Assembly (NCBI GenBank): GCA_020080175.1
Contig: JAGHQL010000207.1
Span: 1-43,752, forward strand
From: Glutinoglossum americanum
Lineage: Eukaryota > Ascomycota > Geoglossomycetes > Geoglossales > Geoglossaceae
DNA: 43,752 nt
Direction: 5' to 3'
Shown here: piece by piece, positions 22,153 to 35,014 of the stretch
Layout of the letters: every line of letters begins with the position of its first letter
How positions within the stretch are numbered: position 1 is the stretch's first letter
Program-made: the position numbers and the translations under genes
The notes under the pieces: generated by a model
The model's database searches: none
Seen by the model: the letters and a program-made list of their open reading frames with translations, nothing else
What the model was told of the DNA's origin: nothing

Positions 22153-23514
22153 TACAGATAACAATGAAGCCCACTGCGTATATCAGAAGCGCCGTTGCTC
22201 GTAGAAGGAGGTTACTGGCATTGAAACTTCAATACATCTGTGTCCTAGCTCGTTGCACCGCCCATTGTGGATATTCCGACAACACTTCGGCTAATACCCG
22301 TTGTCAAGGGCAACGAGCCAATACCACCCAACCAGCGGCAGGCGCAATGCCGAATCGAGAACTCTAATTCATTCGACAATGATGGACTTGTGGTGCCTAG
22401 GACAGGCAATATCCATTCGCAGGTGCCCAACACAGGGATTCTCTCTATGAGTTCTGAGTGGTGGAGTTCTAGACATCGCCGAATTGTGCAACGCGTTGGT
22501 CCCCCATCATCTTCGCTCAGCTCTTACAAAAATCAAACACAAATCAATCCATCCCAATGAAGCCCTAAAGTTCGATGCATCTGTCTCAACCGGCATCAAA
22601 CGCGCATCATCTATCGCACCCCCAGTCCAGTCAGAAACACCGACACCAACTGCAGACATCTGAGAGGGACGAGATGCAGGCCTGACAAAACATCATGTAC
22701 GATTATCTGTGGGAGGATTATGCCAAGATTTCCCTGCCGGGACGGTGAAATCCATCTGCTCTTCGAGGGTAAAGGCCCTTCTTACACTCTACAGTCGACA
22801 CAGAGAAAATATGTCAGACGACTGTTGGCTGGGTCGCGACATGCTTTATGCGCTTTGAGGAGGACAAAGCTTAAAAGAGGACCCAATGAAAAGCGCGCTG
22901 AAACAACACAACGGATTCCTACTTTCAGGCAAGTCAGCTGAGAGAGACATCTCGTGCAAAGACCCAAAAGGCTTCAGCCTCCTAACGCCGCCTTTCTTAA
23001 AGGCACTCGCTATACTTCGTATTCCTCCAGCTACGGAACATGGCTGTTCACGCCCGTGCACTGGCCGTGATCAACGTTCCAAGGTTTTCAGCTGACTAGA
23101 TCTAACATTTAGGCTGTGATAGCTTCCCGATCATGGGGTTCCAGGCTCCTCGCATCCCATTCTCCATTCCCCATGTGGACCCACAAAAACTTCCTTGAAC
23201 CTGCAGCCGTAAGTCCGTTGGAGGCAAGCGATTGGGCCGATTAGCGGAGCTGCCTCTGTCAGAATCATGTTCAATTCCTGGATGTCGGACTCGAGCAATG
23301 CATATGGAGGTGGTGTTACGACTTGGTGGGCTCACCAGTGATGGCTGCAGCCGAAACCCCCTCCAGTGACAGAGGACAGAGAGACCGAAAGGGTTGCAGG
23401 CTCTGCCGAATTAGCGCCTCACGGAATATCTATCCCGGCAGATGCGCATCCCCTGCTGCAGTCATTCCCGTTGTGCTCGATAGCCTGAACCGTGGCTGAA
23501 CTGCCAGCGTAAAG

Positions 23515-23549
23515 CGAGTAAAAGCAAGTAAAAGCAAGTAAAAGCAAAT
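23515..23549 (+). repeat. GTAAAAGCAA 10-bp tandem repeat
   Basis: About three and a half copies of a 10-bp unit (AGTAAAAGCA). Confidence 0.75.
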
Positions 23550-24293
23550 TAAGAATTTTAACCAGAGTTTACGGTCGATGAGCCAACCCGCCGCCTGACT
23601 TGGTAGTTGCGCATGTGCGGACCCTTCCATTGCTCCCTAAATGCACGCGGACACTTGATTACCATCGAGATCGTTGTCCCTCCACCTTCGTCTTCCCACC
23701 TTCCCACCTACGTCTTCACTTGCCTGCAAGTAGTGCAAAGCTCATGCGCCTATTCTCTGAACGCGAGTCAGCTGCTCGTTGTCCGTCGCCAAAGCGACTG
23801 GCACAGCGATTCAACCGTTGGATTGGGGTGGATAGGACCGAAAGGGACACAACAATGGAGTACTTGTCCTCCAGCGCTCCCCTCGCTCTTTCTCTACTTA
23901 AAGCTCCGCCGCCGACCTCCCTCCAGGCTGCAGCTCCCTTATTCTCACCCTGTCTCTCTCAAATCCCAATTGCTTTCGATCTTGAGATTCTCTGGATATC
24001 TCCAGAATTCGTCGGGATTTGGTCACACTCGTTTCTGCTGACGTCAATTCCTTAAACTTGTTGATGCCGCTGATGATCAACACTCCTCTCCCAATTGAGC
24101 TCCGGGGATATCTAAAAACACACAAGAAGTAGAAGCCAGCCAATATCGTCTCCAGCAACTGTCGGTACGCATGAACCAAACACACAAGCCCGCGAGCACA
24201 CGAGTTAATCGCGTTGCCCGGATACAATGCCCACCTGTCCCTTCCTCCTCATACTTCTCCTACGCATTTTTCAATTGACATCTGTGCTAGGTC

Positions 24294-25202
24294 ATGGCGT
24301 CCCTCGCTCACTCTACCTTGATAATCACTCATGACCATCTCTCTTCTTCCAGTGCTTACGTCCTCTACACCCTCTACACCCTCTACACCCACCTTCTAAA
24401 TCCCGCGTGTCTCTCCGCTCTCACCTTGTTGGCCCCTATCTTCTACTTTGTCTATCAAGACTACGCCTCCTTCCTCAACCTCGGGCCAGGTGGTACGCCC
24501 TCTACTTTTCTCGGGTACCTACGCATCACTTTTCTTCGCCTCTTCGCGTTACGGAACCCCCATGAGCCAGCTCCTATCCCCGCTGTCCTCCGTCCACAAA
24601 GCGGCTATCTGACACCCCAGCGTGCCGCAAAATTGCCAAAACGAGCAGGTGTGCGTCCAAAGGTTACAGGCATTGCTCCGCACCGACAAATCACACAAAA
24701 AGGCACACCAACGAACTTTGTTGAACTCTCTCAATCCGTCAGAGCTCTTGCCGCCGCTCACGCCACACGACTGGCTCTGGGCACATCTTGCTTTGAGAAA
24801 CATGGTACTGGCCTCTTCTCCCTCAACCCAGTTAATCGCACCTGCAATGGCGAGATATGTCACGCGCATCCATCGGACGGCAGTTTGCATCTGACCTTAC
24901 ACCCTGCCGATGCACGCGTTGCGTTGGAGAAATGCTGGGGAGAACGCCACCCTCTTGCCAGAGGCGGCTGGTGTACCAGATTTGTGCCCTCTGGGTTTGT
25001 GATGGTCTATGCACCTCGCAACGCGGAGGAGCTGAAAGTGGTCATGGAGATCATCAGGGCAGCAGTTTGGTGGGTTAGCGGCTGGGCGCTGGAAGACGAG
25101 AGGATTGATTTGACAGCAGGGTCAGAGGAGATCGTGGGTGGACTCGACGTCCTGGAAAAGCCGCTGGATCCCGCTGGTGCTTGTGATATTTGCGTTTCTT
25201 AG
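24294..25202 (+). CDS. fungal luciferase-like-domain protein
   Basis: A single-exon gene of 302 codons. The N-terminus has a hydrophobic segment (about 38-60) that may anchor the protein. A region reading LGPGGTPSTFLGYLRITFLR, then GVRPKVTGIAPHRQITQ, leads to the domain annotated in fungi as 'luciferase-like' (PF17648, by my recollection of the motif): GEICHAHPSDGSLHLTLHPA, then WGERHPLA and GFVMVYAPRNAEELKVVMEI. The name does not imply light production, and no substrate is known to me. The N-terminus carries a tandem CTCTACACC repeat encoding YTLYTLYTH (24362-24389). The domain match looks complete. Confidence in the family is good, in function nil. Confidence 0.85.
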   Translation: MASLAHSTLIITHDHLSSSSAYVLYTLYTLYTHLLNPACLSALTLLAPIFYFVYQDYASFLNLGPGGTPSTFLGYLRITFLRLFALRNPHEPAPIPAVLRPQSGYLTPQRAAKLPKRAGVRPKVTGIAPHRQITQKGTPTNFVELSQSVRALAAAHATRLALGTSCFEKHGTGLFSLNPVNRTCNGEICHAHPSDGSLHLTLHPADARVALEKCWGERHPLARGGWCTRFVPSGFVMVYAPRNAEELKVVMEIIRAAVWWVSGWALEDERIDLTAGSEEIVGGLDVLEKPLDPAGACDICVS

Positions 25203-26651
25203 AGCTTCCTCGAACACTAGAGGGGTAGAATCCACAACCAACCAAGGCGACAGAACCGACTGCTCATTGCGGTGTTTGCCACGAACTTACGACATGACAT
25301 GACTAATGTTTGATGATCAGCACGGTGGGGGCGTGCATTCTTAACACAGCATGGGCAGACAGGGAAACGGAAAATGGGATGGAACAATTGCCTGCATACT
25401 TCGGCTCTTTTGTTTGATTACTCATGGCAGCTGTCCCTTCTTTCCTCCCCCATGTGTTGCTCATTGATTTGCGTTTCCTTGCTAATCCATTGAAACCCGT
25501 TTTCCGCTCGCATCAGTTGTCTTACTTTTGTTCGTGTTGTCCCTAATCCCCTCGGCTTTCCTGCGTCCCTAGCTCCATTTATTGCACTTAGAAGAGGAGG
25601 AGGAGGATAGGGGGGAAGCTGGTGTGCATGTTTGTTTTCTTTTTCTTATTTTTGGTGAAACGTCAACTAGAAAGGGGAACATCGCTGTTGATGTGACTTC
25701 TGCAGAGGAGTAAAATAGGAAAAAAAAAAAACAATGGAGCACCTCCTGGCAAGTGCGAACGCCGCCGATCAGTTGTCCTATCACTTTAAGCCCTAAGTTA
25801 AGCGGGAGCCAAAGCTCAAGCCAAGCCACGTCCTAGCATCACCACTACAAAACTCTATTGCAGAATCCAGAATCTAGAGAACACCCACAGGAGAGCGCTA
25901 AGTCTCAGTTTTTTAATTCTTGCTAGAGAAAAGCCTAGACAACACCTACAGATTCCTTCACAAAAAAACTTCTTTTCGCCTCGCAGCAGAGGGATACGCC
26001 TCGCAGCAGCATCCTTCACCGCTGATGCCATACATACGTACTTACACATAAGTTTCTCGCACGGTCCATTGGGGAGCCTTCCCGCAAGACTGGGACAAAC
26101 TCCGAAGGGTCCCTTGTCGATCCTGATGAACACGTAAGTTCAGGATTTCCACCAAAAAAAAACAAAAAAAAAAGAACTATCGAGTCCCGCGCCGGAGGCT
26201 TTTTTTTTTTTTTTTTTTCGCCACCGGAGTACAGACGGTAAACATGTCACCGCGAGAGGTCCGGCGCTCGGCGGTTGGGGGGGAAGGGTGTGGGAAGTTT
26301 TGTGGGTACGGTGAAACTTTGAGCTCTTTTCATTGGTATTTATATATACTTTGATCGGATTCGTTCGTCGTTGAAGACAAAAGCCTGCCCGGGGCGAGAG
26401 TAGGAAATGTTTGGCTCTATTGGGGGGGGGGAGGGGGAGGTTTATAGCAACAAAGAGGATAGACAGGTGTGGAAATGCTGGAAAGGAGGGGTATGTACTT
26501 GTAATCGGACAGGCTTTATATATTGAGGGTCCTCGTTGAGGAGTACGGCAGAAACGACGGTTGTTGAAACGCCAGCGCCACCTCCCGTGAACTCCAAAAC
26601 AACAGCACATGAAGGAATAAGAATAAAAAAAAACTCAGCAGGAATAACCTG
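25203..26651. other. 1.4 kb convergent intergenic region, A/T-tract rich
   Basis: It should hold the 3' UTRs of the luciferase-like gene and the ethanolamine kinase gene. It contains A runs (about 25719-25730, 26153-26171), a T run (26201-26218), a G run (26421-26430) and two weak local duplications: a CTAGAGAACACCCACAG-like block near 25874 repeated near 25936, and CGCCTCGCAGCAG at about 25978 and 25997. No gene is recognised. Confidence 0.5.
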
Positions 26652-28263
26652 TTATACTTCCTGCGACCACTTCTTCTCACGTAGCGGCACTTCCTTGCCC
26701 TCCGCCTCCCTAGTCCCCTCGACTTCAGCGCGCCATGCCCAGTACTCACCGAGACGAACTTCGGCGTATGCAGCGTAGTCAAAGTCGATTTGCGAGATCG
26801 TCGCTTGGATGAGCGCCCAGATACCCCTACGGTGAAGAAGTTAGGTTTGCATCGACAACGCCCGTATGATTGGAGCTACAGAGCAAAATATCACACGATC
26901 GTCCTACCAGTAGAAGCCCGGGACACCCCGGAAGAGGTCCACCTCCTCGAAAAGGCGCTGGATTTCTGCGTCTTCGCCTTCTGTTGCTGAGTGGAGGCGG
27001 TTGTGGTGCTTGTAGCTTCGTAAATACTCGCGTAGGAAACCTCTTCGCACGGATCTCGTCGGCATGAGATTGTAATCGCAGTCAAAACCCCCCCATTCTG
27101 CGAAGTGGTTGCAGATGTCGAATGCAGCAGGGGAGGGTGTGGCATATCTATTCGGATGGTTAGTTGATTCTGTGATATCCCGAGGGCATCTTGGGCCACG
27201 TACTCATAGTCGATAAAGCTGACGGTTTCCACATTATCGGTAGGGGGCTTCCCGTCAGTATGGGGCTGTACAATAACATTGCCGCTCAGAAGGTCGCAAT
27301 GCCCAAAAACCAGCTATCCCAAGTCAATTAGGTTAACCTATGATTTATAATCAACCGGAGTATCGCTGCCTACCCCTCCAGATCCTAGACCCTTCGTGTT
27401 TCCCAGTTCCCTGACCAATCGCCTTAGCTCCCTTTGCAATGTGGCCCTCCTCAAATTTTCTTCACTCGTGGAGCTCGGAAGAGCAAAGATCCATTTTTGC
27501 ATAACTGTCCAAATATTTGGCCTCACAGAACAGGGAGATATATCGCTGATAGCTTGCCGATTCGTTAGATCAGTCTCCGAAGGACTTTGCGCTGAAAGCT
27601 GCATCAAGAGGCCCTGCCGAGTGTTTTCGTTGACAACTTCCTCGTCGACGCTAACAACAGGTAAGACGCCATGCCACTCGCCCAGACGACGCGCAACGCC
27701 GCGCCACACCTTTTCTTCGCCAAGATCAGAGGGAGAGCACACGCGACCGCGGATAAACCGGTATAGAAGACCGTTATCGAAGCGGGCGAGAAGTGGAGGG
27801 GCCAGGTTGTAGTGCGAGAGTGTGCAGTGGGATTTAGACTCCCCTACAAGCAACAAAGGGGTGTTAGCCTGTGGTAAAGCCTCAGCATTGCTCGAGTTAT
27901 TTGGGGGCCTACTTTTGCGATCAATCAGGACATCCGTGCCCTTCCCGTATGCTCTCAAGAGGACCGCTTCCTCGTCGATTTGCTTGTCTGAAAGACCTGG
28001 CCTCTTGTTGACGGCTTTAAGGAGCTAATACCGCGCAATGTTAGACCACATCAGGCGATTGGAACCAGGTGTACAAAATGGCGCACCGTGTTTGTTATGC
28101 CATCCGTGAATCTAACAAACTCTACATTGCCACCAGGATGGCCCCATTCGGGGAACAGGGTCAGTATCAACCGAAGAGCCGACGTGTTCGATTCTGCAGG
28201 ATTATACGAGAGTGGGATATATCGAACAGCCTTGTAGGCCTCCCCTAACTCTGAGGAAGACAT
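26652..28263 (-). CDS. EKI1: ethanolamine kinase (CDP-ethanolamine branch of the Kennedy pathway)
   Basis: These cytosolic enzymes phosphorylate ethanolamine with ATP, the first step toward phosphatidylethanolamine. Six exons (28263-28087, 28024-27913, 27843-27374, 27313-27204, 27147-26908, 26826-26652) join in phase to 427 residues. Key parts: LLRAYGKGTDVLIDRKRESK, rebuilt across intron 2; NGLLYRFIRGRVCSP; the Brenner motif GHCDLLSGN (catalytic Asp260, Asn265); and FIDYEYATPSPAAFDICNHF with the metal-binding Asp288, rebuilt across intron 4. The C-terminus reads VDLFRGVPGFYWGIWALIQA. HCDLL points to ethanolamine rather than choline kinase. The third donor is uncertain: I chose GTAGGC, but an in-phase GTTGAT 17 bases on would add a few residues and leave a 42-nt intron. 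Confidence 0.93.
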
Positions 28264-31200
28264 CTCTCTTGCGCCGTCTCTCTCAGCGGCACTCCAGGAG
28301 GTTTTAACGTCGTTAAATTCGGGGTCGCGTGCTTGGATTTAGGAACACGCGACGAGGAGACAGCCAGATTAGATGCTAAGAAACACCCAGACTAGAGAGA
28401 GAGAAACCAATCAACCCCCCACGATCAAGTCACCTGCGCATAGACATGGGCGGATTGTTTCTGCGGATACGGTTGTGGGTTCTCTCCTCTGGAGGGGCGA
28501 CTGTCAAAACCAATGTGTGCGACCTTTGGATTTAAGCGATGTTAACGTCACCAAGCCTAGAACACAACTTCGGGTTGGGATGGTCTCTGCGAAGCATCCA
28601 GCACCATTCCGCAGACTGCTTGACCATATACGCGGGAGGACACACGCCCACACGATGAGAGTATTGCGACTTTCATGACGGAAATTGGTCGTTGTGCTGC
28701 CCTTGTGACGCAACACCGAGGACCCTAGTTCTGTGATCCTCTCCACTGTTCAAACCCAAGGATATTTGTTATTAGGGCATATTCGGCACATCCAGCCCGA
28801 AACAAGGAAATTCGTTTCGCCGATCAGGGCGAACTGATAGGATAGGATCTTTAGCGATCCAGGGAATGGGGCGTCCTATCGGGTCAATCTCGATTAAAAC
28901 GTTTTGAGAGTCTGCAAGGAACCGGCAGGCATCAGATAATGCTCAAGAACAGATTGGAAGAGTTCTTCATCCGGTTCACCCGCAAACAAACCCTTACCTT
29001 TTGCAAGAAAATATGGCTTCCAAGGGCTGGTTACCCTCTCCATTGCTCGACTCACCTAGCATCGGACAGGCCACCCATAAAACCCACCGCCCATTTTCGT
29101 GCTGAGGTGACACAAGGCTGTGGAAACAGCCAAAGGCCACTCAATTGGTGTCAGCCTTATTCCGGACACATCATACCACAGATCGGACGGAATCGAACAG
29201 AAAATGCTACCATATAGCTCAATGTGCCGAAATGGAAATCAAGCTCCAATACCGGCGATGAGAATTAGGGGTTGGGCACTAACTAGCCGCTGATAGATGC
29301 TGTACTGTTGCACGATGGCATCGACTGGTCACACATTAACTCCCCGAAAATTCGGAAATAAAACACAGTATACCAAAGCCCCGATCCGCCGCATCTCTTG
29401 ATCTAGTGCTCTGCTCGCCTCGTAGGAGTGCGCTCTCCACATCTTTGCAATTATCATAATATTTTCCTATGGATATTCGGTTATCGGTGGATTTGTTAAG
29501 GCTGGAATATCACCCCGTTTCAATCTCCGTCGTCACGAGATTCGCTGCGCGCGCAGTAGTGATTACCTAGGTACTACTACCGAAATTGTGGGCTAATTTG
29601 CAGATGAGTTGCACCAGCAGTACTATCTATCAATTTCGGTCCGGCAATATCGAAAAGGCAGCCGATACCCCCCACAGTCGAGGACGGCCCCAAAGCGGTA
29701 ATTGGAAGGGTCGGGTTCTTGCCGCAGATCAGGGGACTACAAGATAACGCCAGATACAAGGCACTAGGGGTTCTAATCTAGGGGTCAGGACCTATTTCTC
29801 TGGAGCCATCAGTAAAGGACTCTGGTCCTCAGGACACCCGCGGTCAAAACTGTTGGGCTCCCTTTGCCGCTGCTGCCAGTGTAGGCTTGTGCGGGAGCGA
29901 GCCACTAACACGCGCCCCCACTTGTGATTCCAGTCTATTAGTAGGCAGTTCTCAAAGTTATGACGGGGGTTTGCCGGAGCTGCAGGAGCTTTTTGAGAGC
30001 ATTGTGCTCACCCGGCTTGGGCGCGGCCCCCAAAACACTGACTAGCGACGCCCTCTAGCTATAGGGTGTTTCTTCGGCCATGTTCTTTTCGAAAGTCCGC
30101 ATGATCTCATGGCAAGCTGCGGTTCAACGATTCCATCGACAAGCACATGCTGCTCGAGAAGACGCATGTCTTGCATTCTCAAGTTCCGATTGTAGCTGTG
30201 GTGCTCGACACGGATACCCGGATGGCTTCTCCTAGAACCCGGCTATGGAGCCACATCCTACTTTACATTACGGGCGGGGTATTCAGCAAGGCGGATTCAT
30301 ATTATTTGGGAGGTGGAAGAGACTCGCTGTTGTCAAAGACTAACTAGCGTTCGAAACCATACTCGTGTTCTATTACTCTTTCCCTAATCTATTGACGAGA
30401 GGCGATATAGCCCCAAAACCTAATAGTGGCTAAGGCTGGCTTTAGGCATGATGATTGCCAGGCTCACCCACAAAGCCAATGCTGTAAAGCCCGGCCAGTG
30501 CCCCATATATGGTGGCCTTACTCTAAGTCATCATGTTCTAGCTAACTACCAAGTCAAAATGGCTATATCGAAGCGCTAGGGGAAGAATATTGGACTATCC
30601 TCTTCAGTGTCTAGAGGGGGATCACTCTGGCTGGGGGAGAAATGAAAGAACTGGTTGAGGTTCTGGCTTTATCTGTGCAGCTGTGCGGAAGATTACCGCA
30701 GAAGTAGCCCACGATGATTCCAGCTCCCGAAGATTGCTGGGGAGAAGCTCACATAACTGACATGATGGCGACTAATAAACACCAGCCCCACATCCGAAGG
30801 AATTATCTTAGGTATGCCACAGGACCATCTCGACAAAGCTGGGGTGGGGGTCCTCGTATTCCGACGCTAGAGTTCCCTCAAATTCAAACTCTAAAGTAAG
30901 CCTCTGCCATCGTTGATCTCTGCCCTCCGGGATAGACTCCGACACCCCGCCAGCTGCAACCAGCAACTGAAGGTGCCTTCGGCATCCTCAAATGCTCGTC
31001 AACTGCACATCTTAAGTTATTCGTGTCAATGTGCTGCTGGAGTATGTGATGAAGGTTGCATGGCGACAAAGAGAGCGTCGTAGTTGATTGGAGGGAAAGG
31101 CAACGGCGGTTCTACAGCGGTCCGCAGGCATTCTGCCATCAAGATATTTCCAAGAGGGACAGGGGTGTCCATGGCCTTTCGTGCAATCACTCTTACGCGT

Positions 31201-32344
31201 TCCCTTTAACCTTTTTGACATCCACCTGCTAATAGTGCAGCATCTACAGGATGCCCTCATAAGATAAACCACTCGCTACAGGACTATTTTTCGCTAAGGA
31301 AAATATCACGCTGATGTAAGAATCAGTGGATAGTTCCAGCTATCCGAGTACGTATACTCTATGAGCGGGCCTTTACGTTGGTTCCCCGCGTCTCGCTGAA
31401 ACCCATCGCAACAGTATCTGGAGAATTCATATCTCAAGACTAACTAACCTTAAGTACACCTCAAATGCGTGGCTACCAGAGAAATGGAGATCCTGACCTT
31501 AGTGCAATATTAACCCAGAACGGTATATTGGACGGTTGAACTCGTGGGCAGTACACCGGTCCTATCTCCGCGAGTACGAAGCGATTTAAACCACTCAAAC
31601 GGAGCTCTCCTTAACTTCCTTCCGGGAAGCGACAAGAATTCTGGAGTTTTTCGTATTAACCCCGTGGGTTCTTTCTTTGATTCCGATCCCGTCTTTCGGG
31701 TGTGCTCTTAAATCCGGCCTGCGGAGCCTTTGTACTCCGCCTCTCCGGGAGAGCGAATAAAATCCCTCAATATTCATCCACAGCGGATCCACTACTATAA
31801 CCATACAGTTGATAGCAGTGCGGGAGTATAAAAAGCACACCGATTCAATTACTAACTGGCTGCTGAAGTTGACAAACAGTAACAAAAAGAAAAATCCTCC
31901 CCACCAACACCATCTCAATTCGTTTCTATCCGAGTCCCATCCACATGGACGTTCTCTCATTCATCCACCACTTTCGCCCCCCGCTTGACCTTATCAGGAC
32001 ATTGAAGCATACATGCATCGGAAACAGCGCGCAAAGAACCCATTGATCGTTGCACATGAACTATACGATAGACATAAGAAAACGATGAAGCCACGACCAA
32101 GAGAAAGAAATTGAGAATGCTCTATATCGTGCATGTACGACCGATACAGAAGTATGACCGTAAGGAGCACCCAATCGCATTCTAACAATTTAGTCTTTCA
32201 CCGGTTCAGCAAAGATATCGGGGAATGGCGTCAATCAGTTGAAGTCAATACGAGAGAGGTATAGAGAGGTTCAGATTGGTCTTTATGTCTTTCTTACACA
32301 ATCGGTGGGATTGACAAGGGGGGCGCGCCGTTCCATGAGTGCAG
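28264..32344. other. 4.1 kb gene-poor tract between EKI1 and ARF1
   Basis: The EKI1 promoter is at the left end and the ARF1 3' UTR at the right end. Between them no frame exceeds about 120 codons, and none shows a domain I know. I see no long direct or inverted repeat and no simple repeat of note. Composition looks mixed rather than strongly AT-biased. It may be old decayed sequence, but nothing identifies its source. Confidence 0.5.
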
Positions 32345-33978
<1,634 letters not shown>

Positions 33979-34662
33979 CTAAGGCAGAAGAATATATTGC
34001 TCCATCATCAACCCCGTCCTACATCGCTGGTTTGCTGGCTGATCAGGGATAGATCCCCGGGTCCCAAAGTGAGAGATGTCGCTTTCTCCAATCACCACAA
34101 ATCCACATTTTTCATACAGGCACTTCGCAGGCAGGTTGCGTGAGTCAGCCATAATGCCGACCCGAACGGCACCCGCGCGGCGTTTCCCTTCCTTGTCCTT
34201 TGCTAAGTTGATGGCTGAGCGGACAAGAGTCTCTCCTAAGCCAAGTCGTCGGACTGACGGCATTGTAAAGAGAGCGTTGATATTATACCGAGCTACACCA
34301 TCACAATCCACAGTGTCCTGTTCATCTAGGCTCTCCGAGGTTATTGATTTCCGGGGCGGTGTTCGAGTTTCTAACTCGTTCGCGACCGGGCCAAGCAGAA
34401 CTATCATGCCGACCCAATCCGGTTGAGCACTGGCGTCGGCTGGGATGGCGACGATCTGACTCGCCAAAGGATTCTTGAGACGGCCTTCCCACACATCGAC
34501 GGTGAACTGAGCTTCCTCCTCATACGTAGAGGTGAATGACTCTGGATTTAGCTGTAGAGACCTGAGGCGGAGGCTTTTGAAGGGCCCAATGCAGGACTCC
34601 ACATCGCCATGCCGCGATAGATCGACTATATTGAACTGAGGGTTTGGCGTCTCTGATGACAT
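33979..34662 (-). CDS. GNAT-family N-acetyltransferase
   Basis: Predicted acetyl-CoA-dependent N-acetyltransferase; substrate unknown. Single exon, 227 residues from the ATG at 34662 (MSSETPNPQF). An in-frame ATG at 34734 would add 24 residues that look unlike the rest. Family features: an N-terminal helix with FKSLRLRSLQLNPESFTSTY, WVGMIVLLGP on the central strand, the acetyl-CoA loop in SVRRLGLGETLVRSAINLA (R-x-x-G-x-G type), and RNLPAKCLYEKCGFVVIGES, the motif that contacts the cofactor. It is divergent from the CorA-like gene, with about 280-350 bp between starts. Confidence 0.88.
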   Translation of the reverse strand: MSSETPNPQFNIVDLSRHGDVESCIGPFKSLRLRSLQLNPESFTSTYEEEAQFTVDVWEGRLKNPLASQIVAIPADASAQPDWVGMIVLLGPVANELETRTPPRKSITSESLDEQDTVDCDGVARYNINALFTMPSVRRLGLGETLVRSAINLAKDKEGKRRAGAVRVGIMADSRNLPAKCLYEKCGFVVIGESDISHFGTRGSIPDQPANQRCRTGLMMEQYILLP

Positions 34663-35014
34663 GGCAACAAACGATATATCCTTGACCCCAACGGTGAATA
34701 TTCCGAATATGTAGCTGTTAAGCGACACTGCCATGCGCGCGCGTAGGGGCTTACTTATCTTGGCCTAGCTGTGTCCCGTGCCTCCCAAGCGCGTCTTCCG
34801 AGACACGTCTTATTTTACGGGTCACGAAGTTCAGCCTTGTCCTCGGGGGATATTTTGCAATTTTCACCACCATGACGGTCGCGTGCTCCCCCATTCATTT
34901 CTTGCTCAGACATCTGTCATGAGATCCTCTCAGCAGTAGAAAAGGGTGCCTTCCGCATCTCCAGAGCTTACCTCACGAACCGTTCATCACACAGCCTTGA
35001 CTAGCCCTTCCATA
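34663..35014. promoter_or_regulatory. divergent promoter, GNAT / CorA-like genes
   Basis: A 352-bp gap (280 bp if the upstream GNAT start is used) between two start codons facing away from each other. I see no clear TATA box. Confidence 0.4.

Larger units (their letters stand above)
21983..24293. other. 2.3 kb intergenic region with two short tandem repeats
   Basis: The two flanking genes are divergent, so both promoters lie here. Features seen are an AGAGTAAATCTAT repeat (22110-22152), a GTAAAAGCAA repeat (23515-23549) and a pyrimidine-rich stretch before the plus-strand gene. Open frames of 140-150 codons at 23600-24055 overlap each other and show no domain; I do not call them genes. Confidence 0.5.

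Noticed and set aside
23600-24055. Plus-strand frames of 144 and 151 codons
   Set aside because: Two frames overlap each other without any domain, in a pyrimidine-rich promoter of the next gene.
31595-31960. 121-codon minus-strand frame
   Set aside because: No recognisable pattern or splice partners were found; it is isolated in the gene-poor tract.
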